NCBI RefSeq assembly: GCF_039522665.1
Contig: NZ_BAAADV010000001.1
Location: 496,001 to 560,000 of the forward strand
Direction: 5' to 3'
From: Natronoarchaeum mannanilyticum
GTDB lineage: Archaea > Halobacteriota > Halobacteria > Halobacteriales > Natronoarchaeaceae
Length of the DNA stretch: 64,000 nucleotides
The translations under genes were made by a program, and so were the position numbers. Below the pieces are notes generated by a model that made no database searches, was not told the origin of the DNA, and worked only from the letters and a program-made list of their open reading frames with translations. Of the stretch, positions 42,853-51,253 are shown in pieces (position 1 is the stretch's first letter; each line of letters starts with the position of its first letter).

Positions 42853-43805
42853 GCGACGACCTCGTCACCTTCGGCGAGACGATGCTGCGCCTGTCGCCGC
42901 CGAAGGGCGAGCGGCTCGAAACCGCCACCGACCTGGAGTTCCGGGCGGCCGGCGCCGAGAGCAACGTCGCGACCGCCGCCCAGCGGCTGGGCGCGAGTTC
43001 GACGTGGCTCTCGAAGCTCCCGAAATCGGAGCTCGGGCGAAAGGTCGTCTCGGACCTCCGCAAGCACGGCATCGGCGTCGACGTCGCCTGGTCGGACGAG
43101 GGGCGACAGGGCACCTACTACCTGGAGTACGGCGACAAGCCCCGCGGGACGAACGTGATCTACGACCGCGACGACGCCGCCGTCCAGTCGGCCCGCGCCG
43201 AGGAGCTGAACCTCCAGCGCATCCGGGACGCCGGCGCGTTCCACACGACGGGGATCACGCCGGCGCTGTCGAACCAGCTCGCCGAGACGACGGCGAAGCT
43301 GTTGAAGGTCGCCAAGGACGCCGGGACGACGACGTCGTTCGACGTCAACTACCGCTCGAAGCTGTGGTCGCCCGAGGAAGCCAAGCAGACCCTCTGGCGA
43401 CTGTTCCCGGCGGTCGACGTGCTGGTGTTCGCCTACAAGGACGCCGAGCGGATCCTCGACTGGGACGGGGAGGCCCGTCAGCTGGCCCACCACCTCGGCT
43501 CCGAGTTCGACCTGCAGACCGCCATCGTCACGCACGGCGAGCGCGGCTCGCTGGCCTGGCACGACAACACGGTCCACGAGCAGGGCATCTACGAGGCCGA
43601 CACGTTCGACGCCATCGGCACCGGCGACGCCTTCGTCGGCGCGTTCCTCGCCCGCCGGCTCGCCGGCGACGGCGTCCCCCGGGCGATGGACTACGCGGCG
43701 GCCACGGCGTCGCTCAAGCGCACGATCGCCGGCGACGTCGCCACGGTCACGCGCCGGGAGGTCGAGTCGGTGATGGACGAGGAGTTCGACGACGTTTCGC
43801 GGTAG
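42849..43805 (+). CDS. kdgK: 2-keto-3-deoxygluconate kinase (PfkB family)
   Basis: A 318-residue ribokinase-fold sugar kinase of the haloarchaeal semiphosphorylative Entner-Doudoroff pathway. LVTFGETMLRLSPPKGERLE is the KDG-kinase entry motif, GGAESN-like RAAGAESNVATAAQRLG the sugar site, SFDVNYRSKLW the phosphate region, and DAIGTGDAFVGAF the catalytic motif. Other 2-keto sugar acids are possible substrates. Its start is preceded by GGAGG and overlapped by a micro-ORF (ATGA). Confidence 0.88.
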   Translation: MSDDLVTFGETMLRLSPPKGERLETATDLEFRAAGAESNVATAAQRLGASSTWLSKLPKSELGRKVVSDLRKHGIGVDVAWSDEGRQGTYYLEYGDKPRGTNVIYDRDDAAVQSARAEELNLQRIRDAGAFHTTGITPALSNQLAETTAKLLKVAKDAGTTTSFDVNYRSKLWSPEEAKQTLWRLFPAVDVLVFAYKDAERILDWDGEARQLAHHLGSEFDLQTAIVTHGERGSLAWHDNTVHEQGIYEADTFDAIGTGDAFVGAFLARRLAGDGVPRAMDYAAATASLKRTIAGDVATVTRREVESVMDEEFDDVSR

Positions 43806-43878
43806 GATCGGATCGCCGCCAGGGGATTTCTCACTTTCTTTCAGGTCACTTGTCGCGCGACCGATCGCCCCGCCGAAT

Positions 43879-43900
43879 CACCCCCAGAATGGCGGGGGTG
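43879..43900 (+). terminator. Hairpin CACCCCC / GGGGGTG after kdgK
   Basis: CACCCCC at 43879-43885 pairs with GGGGGTG at 43894-43900 around an 8-base loop, about 75 bases past the kdgK stop. A pyrimidine-rich stretch (TTTCTCACTTTCTTTC) precedes it. It may be a terminator or an mRNA 3' stabiliser. Confidence 0.4.
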
Positions 43901-44030
43901 GGATCACCTGGCACTGATCAAATCCGGTCGTCGGTGCCCAGTTTTGTACGCCATTTTCGCCGGAACGTCTAGAGCGCCGTATACGAAGCCAGAAAATATA
44001 TCCGGTACTCCCGGCCACCGAACGGACGGC

Positions 44031-45170
44031 ATGAAACGCATAGTCGCAGCTACGATGGCGGTGTTGTTGATGAGCGCGGCGGTGGCGCCCGCCGCGACGG
44101 GGTCGACCGGGGCGACCTCGGCCGACGCGTCGACACAGAGCGCCGAGGCGTTCGCCGGCGCGCACGTGTCGTTCCAGACTGAAGGGAACGGCGTGACGAA
44201 CTACACGGTCGACGGACAGATGATCGCCGAGAACGTCTCCGTCGAGTCCGCGAGCGCCTACGAGGGCCGCCTCGGGCTCGGCGCCGACGTACAGCTCTCG
44301 GCCGTGACGAACCTGGCCGGCGCCTCCACGTCGCTGGCCGCCCAGACGAAGACGAGCGCCACCGTCGAGACCGGCGGCTCGGCCGAGCTCCGCGCCCACG
44401 ACAGCGACCACGGGCAGCTCGTCGTCGACGCCGGCGGCGAGAGCCAGTACGTCCGGGCGAACCTCTCCGAGGACGCCGAGACCGAACAGAACGGCGAGTC
44501 GCGCCTGACGGTCGAGACCGCCGACGGCGGCGAGGCGACGTACCTCGTCGTCGGCGACGGCGAAGTGACGACCAACGAGGAGGGCGACGTCGCCGCGTCG
44601 CTCTCGAGTGACGCCCAGCTCGTCGTGCGAACGTACGACGAGTCCAAGAGCGAGAGCGACGAGCGGATCGAGCAGTACGTCGCCAACGGCACCGCGACCG
44701 CCGAGGCGTACGTGACCGAGCGGAGCGGCGAGATCGTCAACTCGACGGTCGCGTACGGCCAGGAGACGACGGTCGAGGCGAGCCAGACCGCCGAGAGCGA
44801 GGTCACCGTGACCGTCGACCGCGCCGAGAGCGAGGGCAAGATCCTCGTGACGAGCGTGAGCGAAGCGGCCGTCGGGAGCGTCGACGACCTGAACGTCACG
44901 GTCGACGGCGAGGCCGCCGCCGAGGTCGAGAGCTACTCCGAGCTGGAGGGCGCGATCGGCAACGAGCCGCGCTACATGGTCGTCAGCGAGGGGAGCGCCG
45001 ACGCCGACGCGACGGTGCTCGTCGGGATCGACCACTTCTCGGAGCGCCAGGTGACGATGAGCGGCGACGAATCGGGCGACGGTAGTTCGGACGACGGGCT
45101 GCCCGGCTTCGGCGTCCTCGCGGGGCTGACCGCGCTGCTGAGCGCGGCCGGTCTCGCGCGGCGCCGATAA
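44031..45170 (+). CDS. Secreted surface protein with PGF-CTERM anchor
   Basis: A 379-residue exported protein: a Sec signal at residues 1-25 (KRIVAATMAVLLMSAAVAPAATG), then an acidic, Thr/Val-rich beta-like region. It closes with a linker and the tripartite PGF-CTERM signal (DDGLPGFGVLAGLTALLSAAGLARRR split as PGF, hydrophobic helix, Arg). PGF-CTERM proteins are processed by archaeosortase A and lipid-anchored. Several N-x-S/T sites (NYT, NVS, NLS, NGT, NST, NVT) allow N-glycosylation. Its role is unknown. AAAATATATCC about 30 bases upstream is the promoter; the frame upstream to 43944 is not coding. Confidence 0.88.
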   Translation: MKRIVAATMAVLLMSAAVAPAATGSTGATSADASTQSAEAFAGAHVSFQTEGNGVTNYTVDGQMIAENVSVESASAYEGRLGLGADVQLSAVTNLAGASTSLAAQTKTSATVETGGSAELRAHDSDHGQLVVDAGGESQYVRANLSEDAETEQNGESRLTVETADGGEATYLVVGDGEVTTNEEGDVAASLSSDAQLVVRTYDESKSESDERIEQYVANGTATAEAYVTERSGEIVNSTVAYGQETTVEASQTAESEVTVTVDRAESEGKILVTSVSEAAVGSVDDLNVTVDGEAAAEVESYSELEGAIGNEPRYMVVSEGSADADATVLVGIDHFSERQVTMSGDESGDGSSDDGLPGFGVLAGLTALLSAAGLARRR

Positions 45171-45257
45171 CCCGAGCGACGACCGCGACGGATCGACGAC
45201 GCGGTTTCTTTTCGCGGCGGGCGACGAACGTAACCGACCGCGCGGCGTACGCCCGAC

Positions 45258-45785
45258 GTGGTCAACGCGTTCTGGCTCGACCGGGACACAGAGCGGGCGG
45301 TCCGGTGGCTCGTCGATCGGCACGTCACGAGCAGCGTGTTCGAGTGCGCGATGGTGCTGACGACGGCCGTCCAACTGAACGGCTATCCGGAAGACGACGA
45401 GCTGTATTTCACCCACCCGGACCACCCGCTCACGCGCTGGGCCGCGGCGTCGCGATCGAACTGGGAGCGGCTCCGCGAATACACCCGGCTGGCCCACGAG
45501 GAGTGGCGCTACCGCTGGGACCACGGCCCGGAGCGCGTGCACAAGTCCTGGGAGACGGTGCTGTCGCTGGACGGCGATGCCGTCGACGCGCTGGCGTGGC
45601 CCGAGGAGGGCCGCAGCGACCCGCCGCAGGTCACCGGCGAGTGGCGAGCGGAGGACTACGTCGACGCCTACCGGCTGTACTACGCCAACGAGAAGCGATC
45701 GCTGTTCGAGTGGTCCGGCCGGGAGCGGCCGCCGTGGCTCGATGAGTACGCGTTCCCCGAAGGACCGGAGAGTCACCCCTTCTGA
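45258..45785 (+). CDS. Conserved hypothetical protein resembling a phage-type uncharacterised family
   Basis: A 175-residue soluble protein with GTG start. The order of motifs is FWLDRDTERAVRWLVDRHV, FECAMVLTTAVQL, HPLTRWAAASRSNWERL, HEEWRYRWDHGPERVHKSWE, and AYRLYYANEKRSLFEW ... PPWL. From memory this matches an uncharacterised family found in T4-like phages (N-terminal D-x-D-P, CDKHVVK, HPC-x-W, YRYGK-x-HK, YR-x-YY-x-x-EK). I could not verify this by search. The His, Arg and Glu conservation suggests an enzyme. Confidence 0.6.
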   Translation: MVNAFWLDRDTERAVRWLVDRHVTSSVFECAMVLTTAVQLNGYPEDDELYFTHPDHPLTRWAAASRSNWERLREYTRLAHEEWRYRWDHGPERVHKSWETVLSLDGDAVDALAWPEEGRSDPPQVTGEWRAEDYVDAYRLYYANEKRSLFEWSGRERPPWLDEYAFPEGPESHPF

Positions 45786-45918
45786 GGTCCGCCCGGCGCC
45801 GCGGCGGCGGCCCGTCGCGACGCCGAGCGGCCCCTTCGATCAGTAACCGTCGCGCTAGTGCGCCCCCGGGGCACGACCGCGGGGGCCTTTTGATGTAGCC
45901 GCCCATATAAAGGAGCGC

Positions 45919-46179
45919 ATGACTGATCGAGAGGTTCTGTCGGAGTGTCCGCCGAGCGCCAAGCTGGTGTACAAGGTGCTGGAACACGACGGGGAGCTGA
46001 CCCAGCAGGAACTCGCCGAGGCGACGATGCTCTCGCCCCGAACCGTCCGGCACGCACTGTCGGACCTCGACGAGGAGGGGCTGATCGACCAGCGCGTCTA
46101 CCTCGCCGACGCCCGCCAGAAGATCTACTCGCTGCAGGACGCCGAGGCCGAGGCCGACGTCGACGCCGCCGCGGTGTGA
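45919..46179 (+). CDS. Small winged-helix transcriptional regulator
   Basis: An 86-residue single-domain protein. SAKLVYKVLEHDGELTQQELAEATMLSPRTVRHALSDLDEEGLIDQRVYLADARQKIYSL is a complete MarR/TrmB-like winged helix with wing, followed by an acidic Ala-rich tail. CTTTTGATG about 27 bases upstream is the likely TATA. Single-domain regulators of this sort are frequent in haloarchaea; target unknown. Confidence 0.85.
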   Translation: MTDREVLSECPPSAKLVYKVLEHDGELTQQELAEATMLSPRTVRHALSDLDEEGLIDQRVYLADARQKIYSLQDAEAEADVDAAAV

Positions 46180-46181
46180 CG

Positions 46182-46201
46182 CGAAGCGTTTCTACGCTTC
46201 G
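46182..46201. terminator. Perfect hairpin between convergent genes
   Basis: CGAAGCG (46182-46188), loop TTTCTA, CGCTTCG (46195-46201). The 7-bp perfect stem lies two bases past the regulator's stop and 28 bases past the end of the zinc-finger gene, so it can serve both strands. Confidence 0.5.
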
Positions 46202-46228
46202 AGTCCCGACGCGCCAGTCGCCCCGACG

Positions 46229-46336
46229 CTACCCGCCGAGCTGTTCTCCCGTGTGCTCCTCTTGAGCGTGCTCTCTGAGCGTATCCTTCGTGTCGAACGT
46301 GTCGCCACAGAGGTCGCACTCGTACTCGTCGGACAT
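46229..46336 (-). CDS. C2H2 zinc-finger micro-protein (35 residues)
   Basis: Read by hand on the minus strand: ATG at 46336, TAG at 46231-46229. The peptide begins MSDEYECDLCGDTFDTKD and has C7, C10, H23 and H28, a C-x2-C-x12-H-x4-H finger of classical spacing with the hydrophobic core (F14, L20). Almost the whole protein is the finger. TTTTTGTTC about 27 bases upstream is a good promoter, supporting a leaderless gene. Such single-finger proteins in haloarchaea may bind nucleic acid or a partner protein. Confidence 0.82.
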   Translation of the reverse strand: MSDEYECDLCGDTFDTKDTLREHAQEEHTGEQLGG

Positions 46337-46420
46337 GCGGGTCCGACTACCACGAGCGAGAACAAAAACGGCGGGCGGCGGCGCACCAAAGCCTAAGCGC
46401 CCGCTCGCGGACAGCTACGT

Positions 46421-47344
46421 ATGGGAAGCGGGGACCGGAGCGCCGTGGGACGCCGCGACGCCCTGCGACTGGCGGCGACGAGCGGCGCCGTGCCGCTGCT
46501 CGCGGGCTGTTTCGGCGAGAACGGCGGGAGCGGCGGGGACGGCGGGGACGGGGGAGGCGGCGGAACAAGCGGCGCGGGCGATCCCGCCGATCCCGACGGC
46601 CCCCGGGAACTCGTCGTCGGCACCGCCGCCGAGTTCCCGCCGTTCGAGTCGACCGAGGCGTCCTCGCCGGTCGGCTTCGACGTCGACCTCGCGACGGCCG
46701 CGATCGAGGCCGTCGAAGGCTACGAGCTCGCCGAGTGGCGCTACGACCGGCTGTTCTCGTCGCTGCCCGGCGCGCTCGCGGACGGCGACGTCGACGTGCT
46801 GGCGGCGGCGCTGTCGATCACCGAGCCGCGACAGGGGGATTTCGCGTTCACCGAGCCGTACTTCGACACGCGCCAGGCCGCGCTCGTCGCGGACGACGAC
46901 TGGACGCCCGCGTCGCTCGACGAGCTGGCCGGCCGGACGCTCGGCGCCCAGACCGCCACCACCGGGGAAGCGCTGATCCAGACGGAGCTGATCGAGCCGG
47001 AGCTGGTCGAGCCCAACGAGTACGCCTCGTGGGACACCTACCCCGCGGCCGTCGCGGCGCTGGAGCAGGGGACGGTCGACGCGGTCGTCGTCGACGCGCC
47101 CGCCGCCTGGTCGTTCGCGGCGGACGGACCGGCGTCGATCGCTTTTCTCGTCGGCGACCGCGTCGAGCGCTACGGCTTCGGCGTCCGCGGCGACGAGGCC
47201 GAGCTCCGCGACGCGCTGGACGAGGGGCTACTCGCCGTCCGCGAGAGCGGCCGGTACGACGAGATCGCCGCCGAGTGGCTGTCGGCTGACGAGGACGTCG
47301 TCGAGGAAGGCGGTGCGAGCGGCGCGAACGAGTCCGGCGACTGA
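46421..47344 (+). CDS. Tat-exported solute-binding lipoprotein (amino-acid ABC type)
   Basis: A 307-residue extracytoplasmic binding protein of the SBP_bac_3 family. The N-terminus has the twin-arginine motif GRRDALRL and lipobox LLAGC (Cys30), then a Gly/Ser linker. The binding fold follows from about 60: ELVVGTAAEFPPFES, PVGFDVDLATAAIEAVEG, DGDVDVLAAALSITEPRQGDFAFTEPYF, and a hinge GTVDAVVVDAP. Ligands are usually polar amino acids. No permease or ATPase gene is adjacent, so it is an orphan receptor component here. Confidence 0.88.
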   Translation: MGSGDRSAVGRRDALRLAATSGAVPLLAGCFGENGGSGGDGGDGGGGGTSGAGDPADPDGPRELVVGTAAEFPPFESTEASSPVGFDVDLATAAIEAVEGYELAEWRYDRLFSSLPGALADGDVDVLAAALSITEPRQGDFAFTEPYFDTRQAALVADDDWTPASLDELAGRTLGAQTATTGEALIQTELIEPELVEPNEYASWDTYPAAVAALEQGTVDAVVVDAPAAWSFAADGPASIAFLVGDRVERYGFGVRGDEAELRDALDEGLLAVRESGRYDEIAAEWLSADEDVVEEGGASGANESGD

Positions 47345-47476
47345 GAATCCGGTTCGCGCCGCTCGACGCCGACGCGGAGACGGCTCTCGGCGGCGTCGAT
47401 CGGATCGCGAGAGCGGCGCCGCTCGGTAGTTGCGCTAAAATGCTGAAAGTAGGAAGCGAACCCGCGTCAGACCGCC

Positions 47477-47671
47477 TTAGAGGCGCTCGACGTTGGTCGC
47501 CCGGGGGCCCTTGGGGGCCTGTTCGATGTCGAACTCGATCTCGGTGCCTTCCTCGAGGTCCGGGCCGCCAACGTCTTCCATGTGGAAGAACACGTCGTCG
47601 TCCGCGTCGTCCGTCGAGATGAAACCGTAACCGCCAGTGTCGTTGAAGAAGTCAACTTCGCCTTTCGCCAT
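47477..47671 (-). CDS. cspA: Cold shock protein (CspA family)
   Basis: A 64-residue OB-fold single-stranded nucleic-acid-binding protein. GEVDFFNDTGGYGFISTDD is RNP1-like and DVFFHMEDV RNP2-like, followed by a typical Gly-Pro-rich C-terminus (APKGPRATNVERL). Acidic substitutions replace several of the usual Lys. A minus-strand TTATCC element about 28 bases upstream indicates a leaderless mRNA. Confidence 0.95.
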   Translation of the reverse strand: MAKGEVDFFNDTGGYGFISTDDADDDVFFHMEDVGGPDLEEGTEIEFDIEQAPKGPRATNVERL

Positions 47672-47773
47672 TGCAACCTATCGGAGGCACACCACAGGGA
47701 TAAGGCCTTCGTAACAGTTTTTGCCGGGAGACGCGCTGGCACGGGACTCGAAGTGACGGGCAGAGCGACTCGC

Positions 47774-49591
47774 TCAGTCCGTGGGACTCCATCGCGCGTC
47801 CGCGAGCGTGCGCTGGACGACGTCCTGCCCGACGGCCTCCGCGAGCGTCTCGAAGGCCGCCTGCTCCGAGCGGTCGTCGGCGCCGGCGACCAGCCGCGAG
47901 ACGATGAACTCCGGCGTCGACCGGCCGACCGTGCCGAAGCGCGGCTGGTAGTCCACCAGCAGATCGAGCTCCGGCGAGAGCCCCTCGGCGAAGATGCCGT
48001 CGACGCGCGCGGTCTCTGGCAGCGGTTCGAGGTCGTCGGCGAGGTGCGTGACAAAGGCGCCCAGCGCGGCGCGCTCGACGGTCAGCGTGACGAGCCCGTG
48101 GAGCAGATCGGCGGCGCTGCCGGGCTCGGTGATCGCCTCGAACTCGTCGACGAGCATCAGGGTGCGCTCGCCCGCCGAAACCGGCGGAACGATCGAGCGC
48201 AGCGTCGATTCGAGGACGCCGGCGTTGAAGCTGGCGTGCCGGCGGTGGAACACGACGGCGTCGAAAACGGAGACTTCGGCGCGCTCGGCCGGCACGGGCA
48301 GGCCCATCTGGGCCAGCAGCACGATCTGGCAGAGCGTCTCCAGCAGCGTCGTCTTCCCGCCGCTGTTCGCGCCGGTGACGACCGCGACCCGGTCGTCGTC
48401 GGGCGGCGTCGGGTTCTCGCGCGCGCCCGGCCCGGCGGTCGGGTCGACCTCGCCGAGGTCGTGCGAGCCGACGGCGTACGTGACGGGCTGGACGCGTTCG
48501 TCGTCCGCGGCGAGCAGGGAGAGATTACGAGCCGCGACCGCCGCGACAACGTCCCGCTCGCCCTCGACGTACGTCGGCCGAACGAGGTCGTAGGCGTCGG
48601 CGAAGCGAGCCAACGAGAGGTAGAAGGCGACGTCGTCGACCGCGGCGACGGCGGCGTCGACGTCCTCGCGAGCCTCGGCGACCGTCCCGCGGAGGTCGCT
48701 GGCGACCAGCTCTTCTCGGGTGGAGACGGCCTCGCGCAGGTCGTTCGAGAGCTCGCGCAGCGTCGTCCCGGCGAAGTCGGTCGCGTCGACGGCGTCGCCC
48801 GGCATGGCGTCCCGGACGCGGTCGACGGTGACGCCGGCCTCCGAGCGGACGTGTTCGAGGAAGGCGTCGCGGAACCCGTCGCCGTCGCGGACGCCGTCCT
48901 CGCGCAGCTGCTCGATGACGTCCAGCGCGTTGGCTTCCAGCCGGTCGGCCGCCGCCAGCGATTCGCGCAGGTCGTCGAGCTCCTCGTCGACGCCCTCGGC
49001 GACGCGGCCGTCCTCCAGTCCGCCGAGCGCCTCGGCCGCCTCGGCGATGGCGTCCCGATCGAGTTCGGCGAGCGGGGCGAAGGGCGAATCGGCACCGCTA
49101 TCTGCGGACTCCACGACGCCGGCGTCCAGCAGCGCGAGCGCGGCCTCGACGGCCGGGCGCTCGCCGGCGCCGGCCTCGTCGTAGCGCTCGAAGGCGTCGA
49201 GCACGCGCTCGCGCTCGGCATCGTCGAGCGCCGTCCAGACCGCGCGGACCGCCTCGACGTCGTCGAGGCGCTCGTTCATCGGGTCGGTGTCGAGCAGCGG
49301 CGTCAGCACGCGGATCCGGTCGGCGGCCTGCCGGGTGACCGCGTACGCCTGGATCAGGTCCAGCAGCTCGCGGTAGACGTCGCGAGCGTCGCCGGTCGCG
49401 AGCACGTCCATCCCCTCGCCGCCGTTGGCTCGCCGCAGGATCCGAGTCGCGCGGCCACGCGAGAGCCCGGCCTCGGTCAGCGCGCGGACGTCGCCGCTCT
49501 CGATCGCCGCCACGGCGTCCTCGACGCCGATCGACGCCGTCAGCCGCTCGCGGGTCTTCGGGCCGACGCCCCAGTACTCCTCCAGTCGCAT
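47774..49591 (-). CDS. MutS-family ATPase with N-terminal helix-hairpin-helix (archaeal MutS-related)
   Basis: A 605-residue protein without the mismatch-recognition domain. The N-terminus (WGVGPKTRERLTASIGVEDAVAAIESGDVRALTEAGLSRGRA, residues 6-47) is a helix-hairpin-helix DNA-binding region. Helical core and clamp regions follow. The C-terminal ATPase has Walker A VVTGANSGGKTTLLET and Walker B LMLVDEFEAITEPG. The usual Walker B DE is kept, but the loop differs from MutS1. Relatives act on branched or recombination DNA rather than mismatches. It is separate from mutS and mutL. Confidence 0.85.
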   Translation of the reverse strand: MRLEEYWGVGPKTRERLTASIGVEDAVAAIESGDVRALTEAGLSRGRATRILRRANGGEGMDVLATGDARDVYRELLDLIQAYAVTRQAADRIRVLTPLLDTDPMNERLDDVEAVRAVWTALDDAERERVLDAFERYDEAGAGERPAVEAALALLDAGVVESADSGADSPFAPLAELDRDAIAEAAEALGGLEDGRVAEGVDEELDDLRESLAAADRLEANALDVIEQLREDGVRDGDGFRDAFLEHVRSEAGVTVDRVRDAMPGDAVDATDFAGTTLRELSNDLREAVSTREELVASDLRGTVAEAREDVDAAVAAVDDVAFYLSLARFADAYDLVRPTYVEGERDVVAAVAARNLSLLAADDERVQPVTYAVGSHDLGEVDPTAGPGARENPTPPDDDRVAVVTGANSGGKTTLLETLCQIVLLAQMGLPVPAERAEVSVFDAVVFHRRHASFNAGVLESTLRSIVPPVSAGERTLMLVDEFEAITEPGSAADLLHGLVTLTVERAALGAFVTHLADDLEPLPETARVDGIFAEGLSPELDLLVDYQPRFGTVGRSTPEFIVSRLVAGADDRSEQAAFETLAEAVGQDVVQRTLADARWSPTD

Positions 49592-49728
49592 ACCGTGTGA
49601 GTCCCACCCGCGGGCTATCAGTGCTGTGGTCCGGTCGCGGTCGCGTCGACGTCCTGCCGAGCCGCGATCGGAATCCCGGAGCGCGCCGGGCCCCGCGTTT
49701 ACGGAGTCCGCTGTGGTACTCGGGCGCG

Positions 49729-50868
49729 ATGGCGGAGGGGACCGAGGCCGGAACGGACGTCACCGACTGGCTCACGCTGTACGGCAGCCGGTACGCCGTC
49801 GCGGCGCTGGTGCTGGTCGTCGTCGCGGCCGTCGTCGCGACGCTCGTCGTCGCGGGCGTCGTTCCGCCGACGAACGCCGACGCGATGCTCTACCTGTTCA
49901 GCGCGTTCGTCGGCGGCAACTTCACGCTGATCACGGTCGTGCTCTCGATCAACCAGCTGGTGCTGTCCCAGCAGCTGCAGGCGCCCGACGAGATCCGCTC
50001 GGAGATCGAGGCGACGATCGAGTACCGGCGGGACGTCGAGGACGTGACCGGGGTCGACGTCCTGCCGGTCGTTCCCAGAGCCTTTCTCCGCCAGCTCCTC
50101 GAGAGCACGCGCCAGCACGCCCAGGCGCTGGGCGGACTGGTCGCGAGGACCGGGCGGCCGGACCTCGAACGCGACGTCGACGACGTGGTCGAGGCGGTCA
50201 CCGCGAGCGCGGACCGTGCGGACGAACTGCTTCGGGGAGAATCGGGAGACAAGGAGATCGAGAGCGGCCGGCGCGGCGCCGACGATCCATCGGGAATGGG
50301 CATCTTCGCGGTGCTTGCGGTGCTTCTGAGCACGAACTACGCGGGCCAGCTTCGGGACGCCGCGCGCATCCGCGCCGAGCACGGCGAGGCGCTGCGGGAG
50401 CCGGAGTCGGTCGCGATCGACGAGCTGACCGACGCGCTCCGCGGGCTCGACGTCGCGCGCCAGTACTTCCGGACGATCTACGTTCAGGAGGAGCTCGCCC
50501 GACTTTCGAGGATACTGCTGTACGTCGGCATCCCCGCGATCGTCGCCGCCGGGCTGTTGCTTCCCGTCTACCGGCCACCCGGGGGTCCGACCGTCCCGCG
50601 CTGGGCGATCGGTCCGCTGTTCACGCTCGGCGTCGTCGTCTCGCTCGCGCCGATCGCGATGCTGTTCGCCTTCGTCCTCCGGCTCACGGTGGTCTCCCAG
50701 CGGACCGTCGCCGTGACGCCGTTCACGACGCCGCGCCAGGAACATCCCGGCGAGGCCGCTCAGGGCGAGTCCGACGCCGACGAGCAGGACGCGAGCGGCG
50801 AGAGCGAGGACGGAACCGAGAGCTCGTCCGACTCCCGGGACCGATCCGAAGTGCCGGGCGAGGAGTGA
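49729..50868 (+). CDS. Hypothetical four-helix membrane protein
   Basis: A 379-residue protein with membrane segments near 21-45, 52-75 (FSAFVGGNFTLITVVLSINQLVL), 265-285 and 300-325. They flank a charged helical cytoplasmic region (about 80-255) and a 50-residue acidic C-tail. Conserved-looking patches are QLQAPDEIRSEIEAT and AVLLSTNYAGQLRDAARI. It looks like the haloarchaeal membrane family of unknown function seen beside stress genes. I do not recognise a function. Confidence 0.7.
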   Translation: MAEGTEAGTDVTDWLTLYGSRYAVAALVLVVVAAVVATLVVAGVVPPTNADAMLYLFSAFVGGNFTLITVVLSINQLVLSQQLQAPDEIRSEIEATIEYRRDVEDVTGVDVLPVVPRAFLRQLLESTRQHAQALGGLVARTGRPDLERDVDDVVEAVTASADRADELLRGESGDKEIESGRRGADDPSGMGIFAVLAVLLSTNYAGQLRDAARIRAEHGEALREPESVAIDELTDALRGLDVARQYFRTIYVQEELARLSRILLYVGIPAIVAAGLLLPVYRPPGGPTVPRWAIGPLFTLGVVVSLAPIAMLFAFVLRLTVVSQRTVAVTPFTTPRQEHPGEAAQGESDADEQDASGESEDGTESSSDSRDRSEVPGEE

Positions 50869-50896
50869 CCGCCGCGGCGGCGCGACGTCGCTCGGC

Positions 50897-51145
50897 CTAC
50901 GCCTCGGCGGCGTACGTCCGGTCGACGAACTCGACGATGTTGTCGGACTCGGACATCGTGACGCCACGGTCCTCGTCGACCAGCACCGGGACGCCCCGCT
51001 GGCCCGACACGCGCTTTACCTCGTTGCGGTCGGAGTGCATCGCGTCGACCCAGATCGTCTCGTAGTCGACGCCGACCTCGTCGAGGCGGTCGGCGACTTT
51101 CTCGCAGAACGGACAGCCGTCGAGCTGGTACAGCGTGACGCTCAT
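50897..51145 (-). CDS. Glutaredoxin-like / GST-N-domain protein
   Basis: An 82-residue thioredoxin-fold protein. VTLYQLDGCPFCEKVADRL gives a CPFC redox motif at residues 10-13. GVPVLVDEDRGVTMSESDNIVEFVDRTY has the cis-Pro and the S-x-x-I segment of the GST N-terminal/glutaredoxin fold. ATG 51145 is used; a GTG two codons upstream is possible. Haloarchaea use gamma-glutamylcysteine as their thiol, a plausible partner. Confidence 0.88.
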   Translation of the reverse strand: MSVTLYQLDGCPFCEKVADRLDEVGVDYETIWVDAMHSDRNEVKRVSGQRGVPVLVDEDRGVTMSESDNIVEFVDRTYAAEA

Positions 51146-51190
51146 GCCCACGAGTTGGGGCCACCGTCACTAATCGTTCACGGACGGGCA

Positions 51191-51240
51191 GCGGCGTCGG
51201 GACGCCGATGCGAAGGCGGCGTCGGGACGCCGACGCGAAA
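51191..51240. repeat. Two tandem 25-base repeats containing a palindrome
   Basis: The 25-base unit 51191-51215 is repeated at 51216-51240 with two differences. Each contains the 16-base near-palindrome CGGCGTCGGGACGCCG (51192-51207 and 51217-51232). A partial third unit follows up to the end of the permease gene. Related palindromes occur at 24695 and 56519. Confidence 0.65.
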
Positions 51241-51253
51241 GCGGCGCCGCCGA

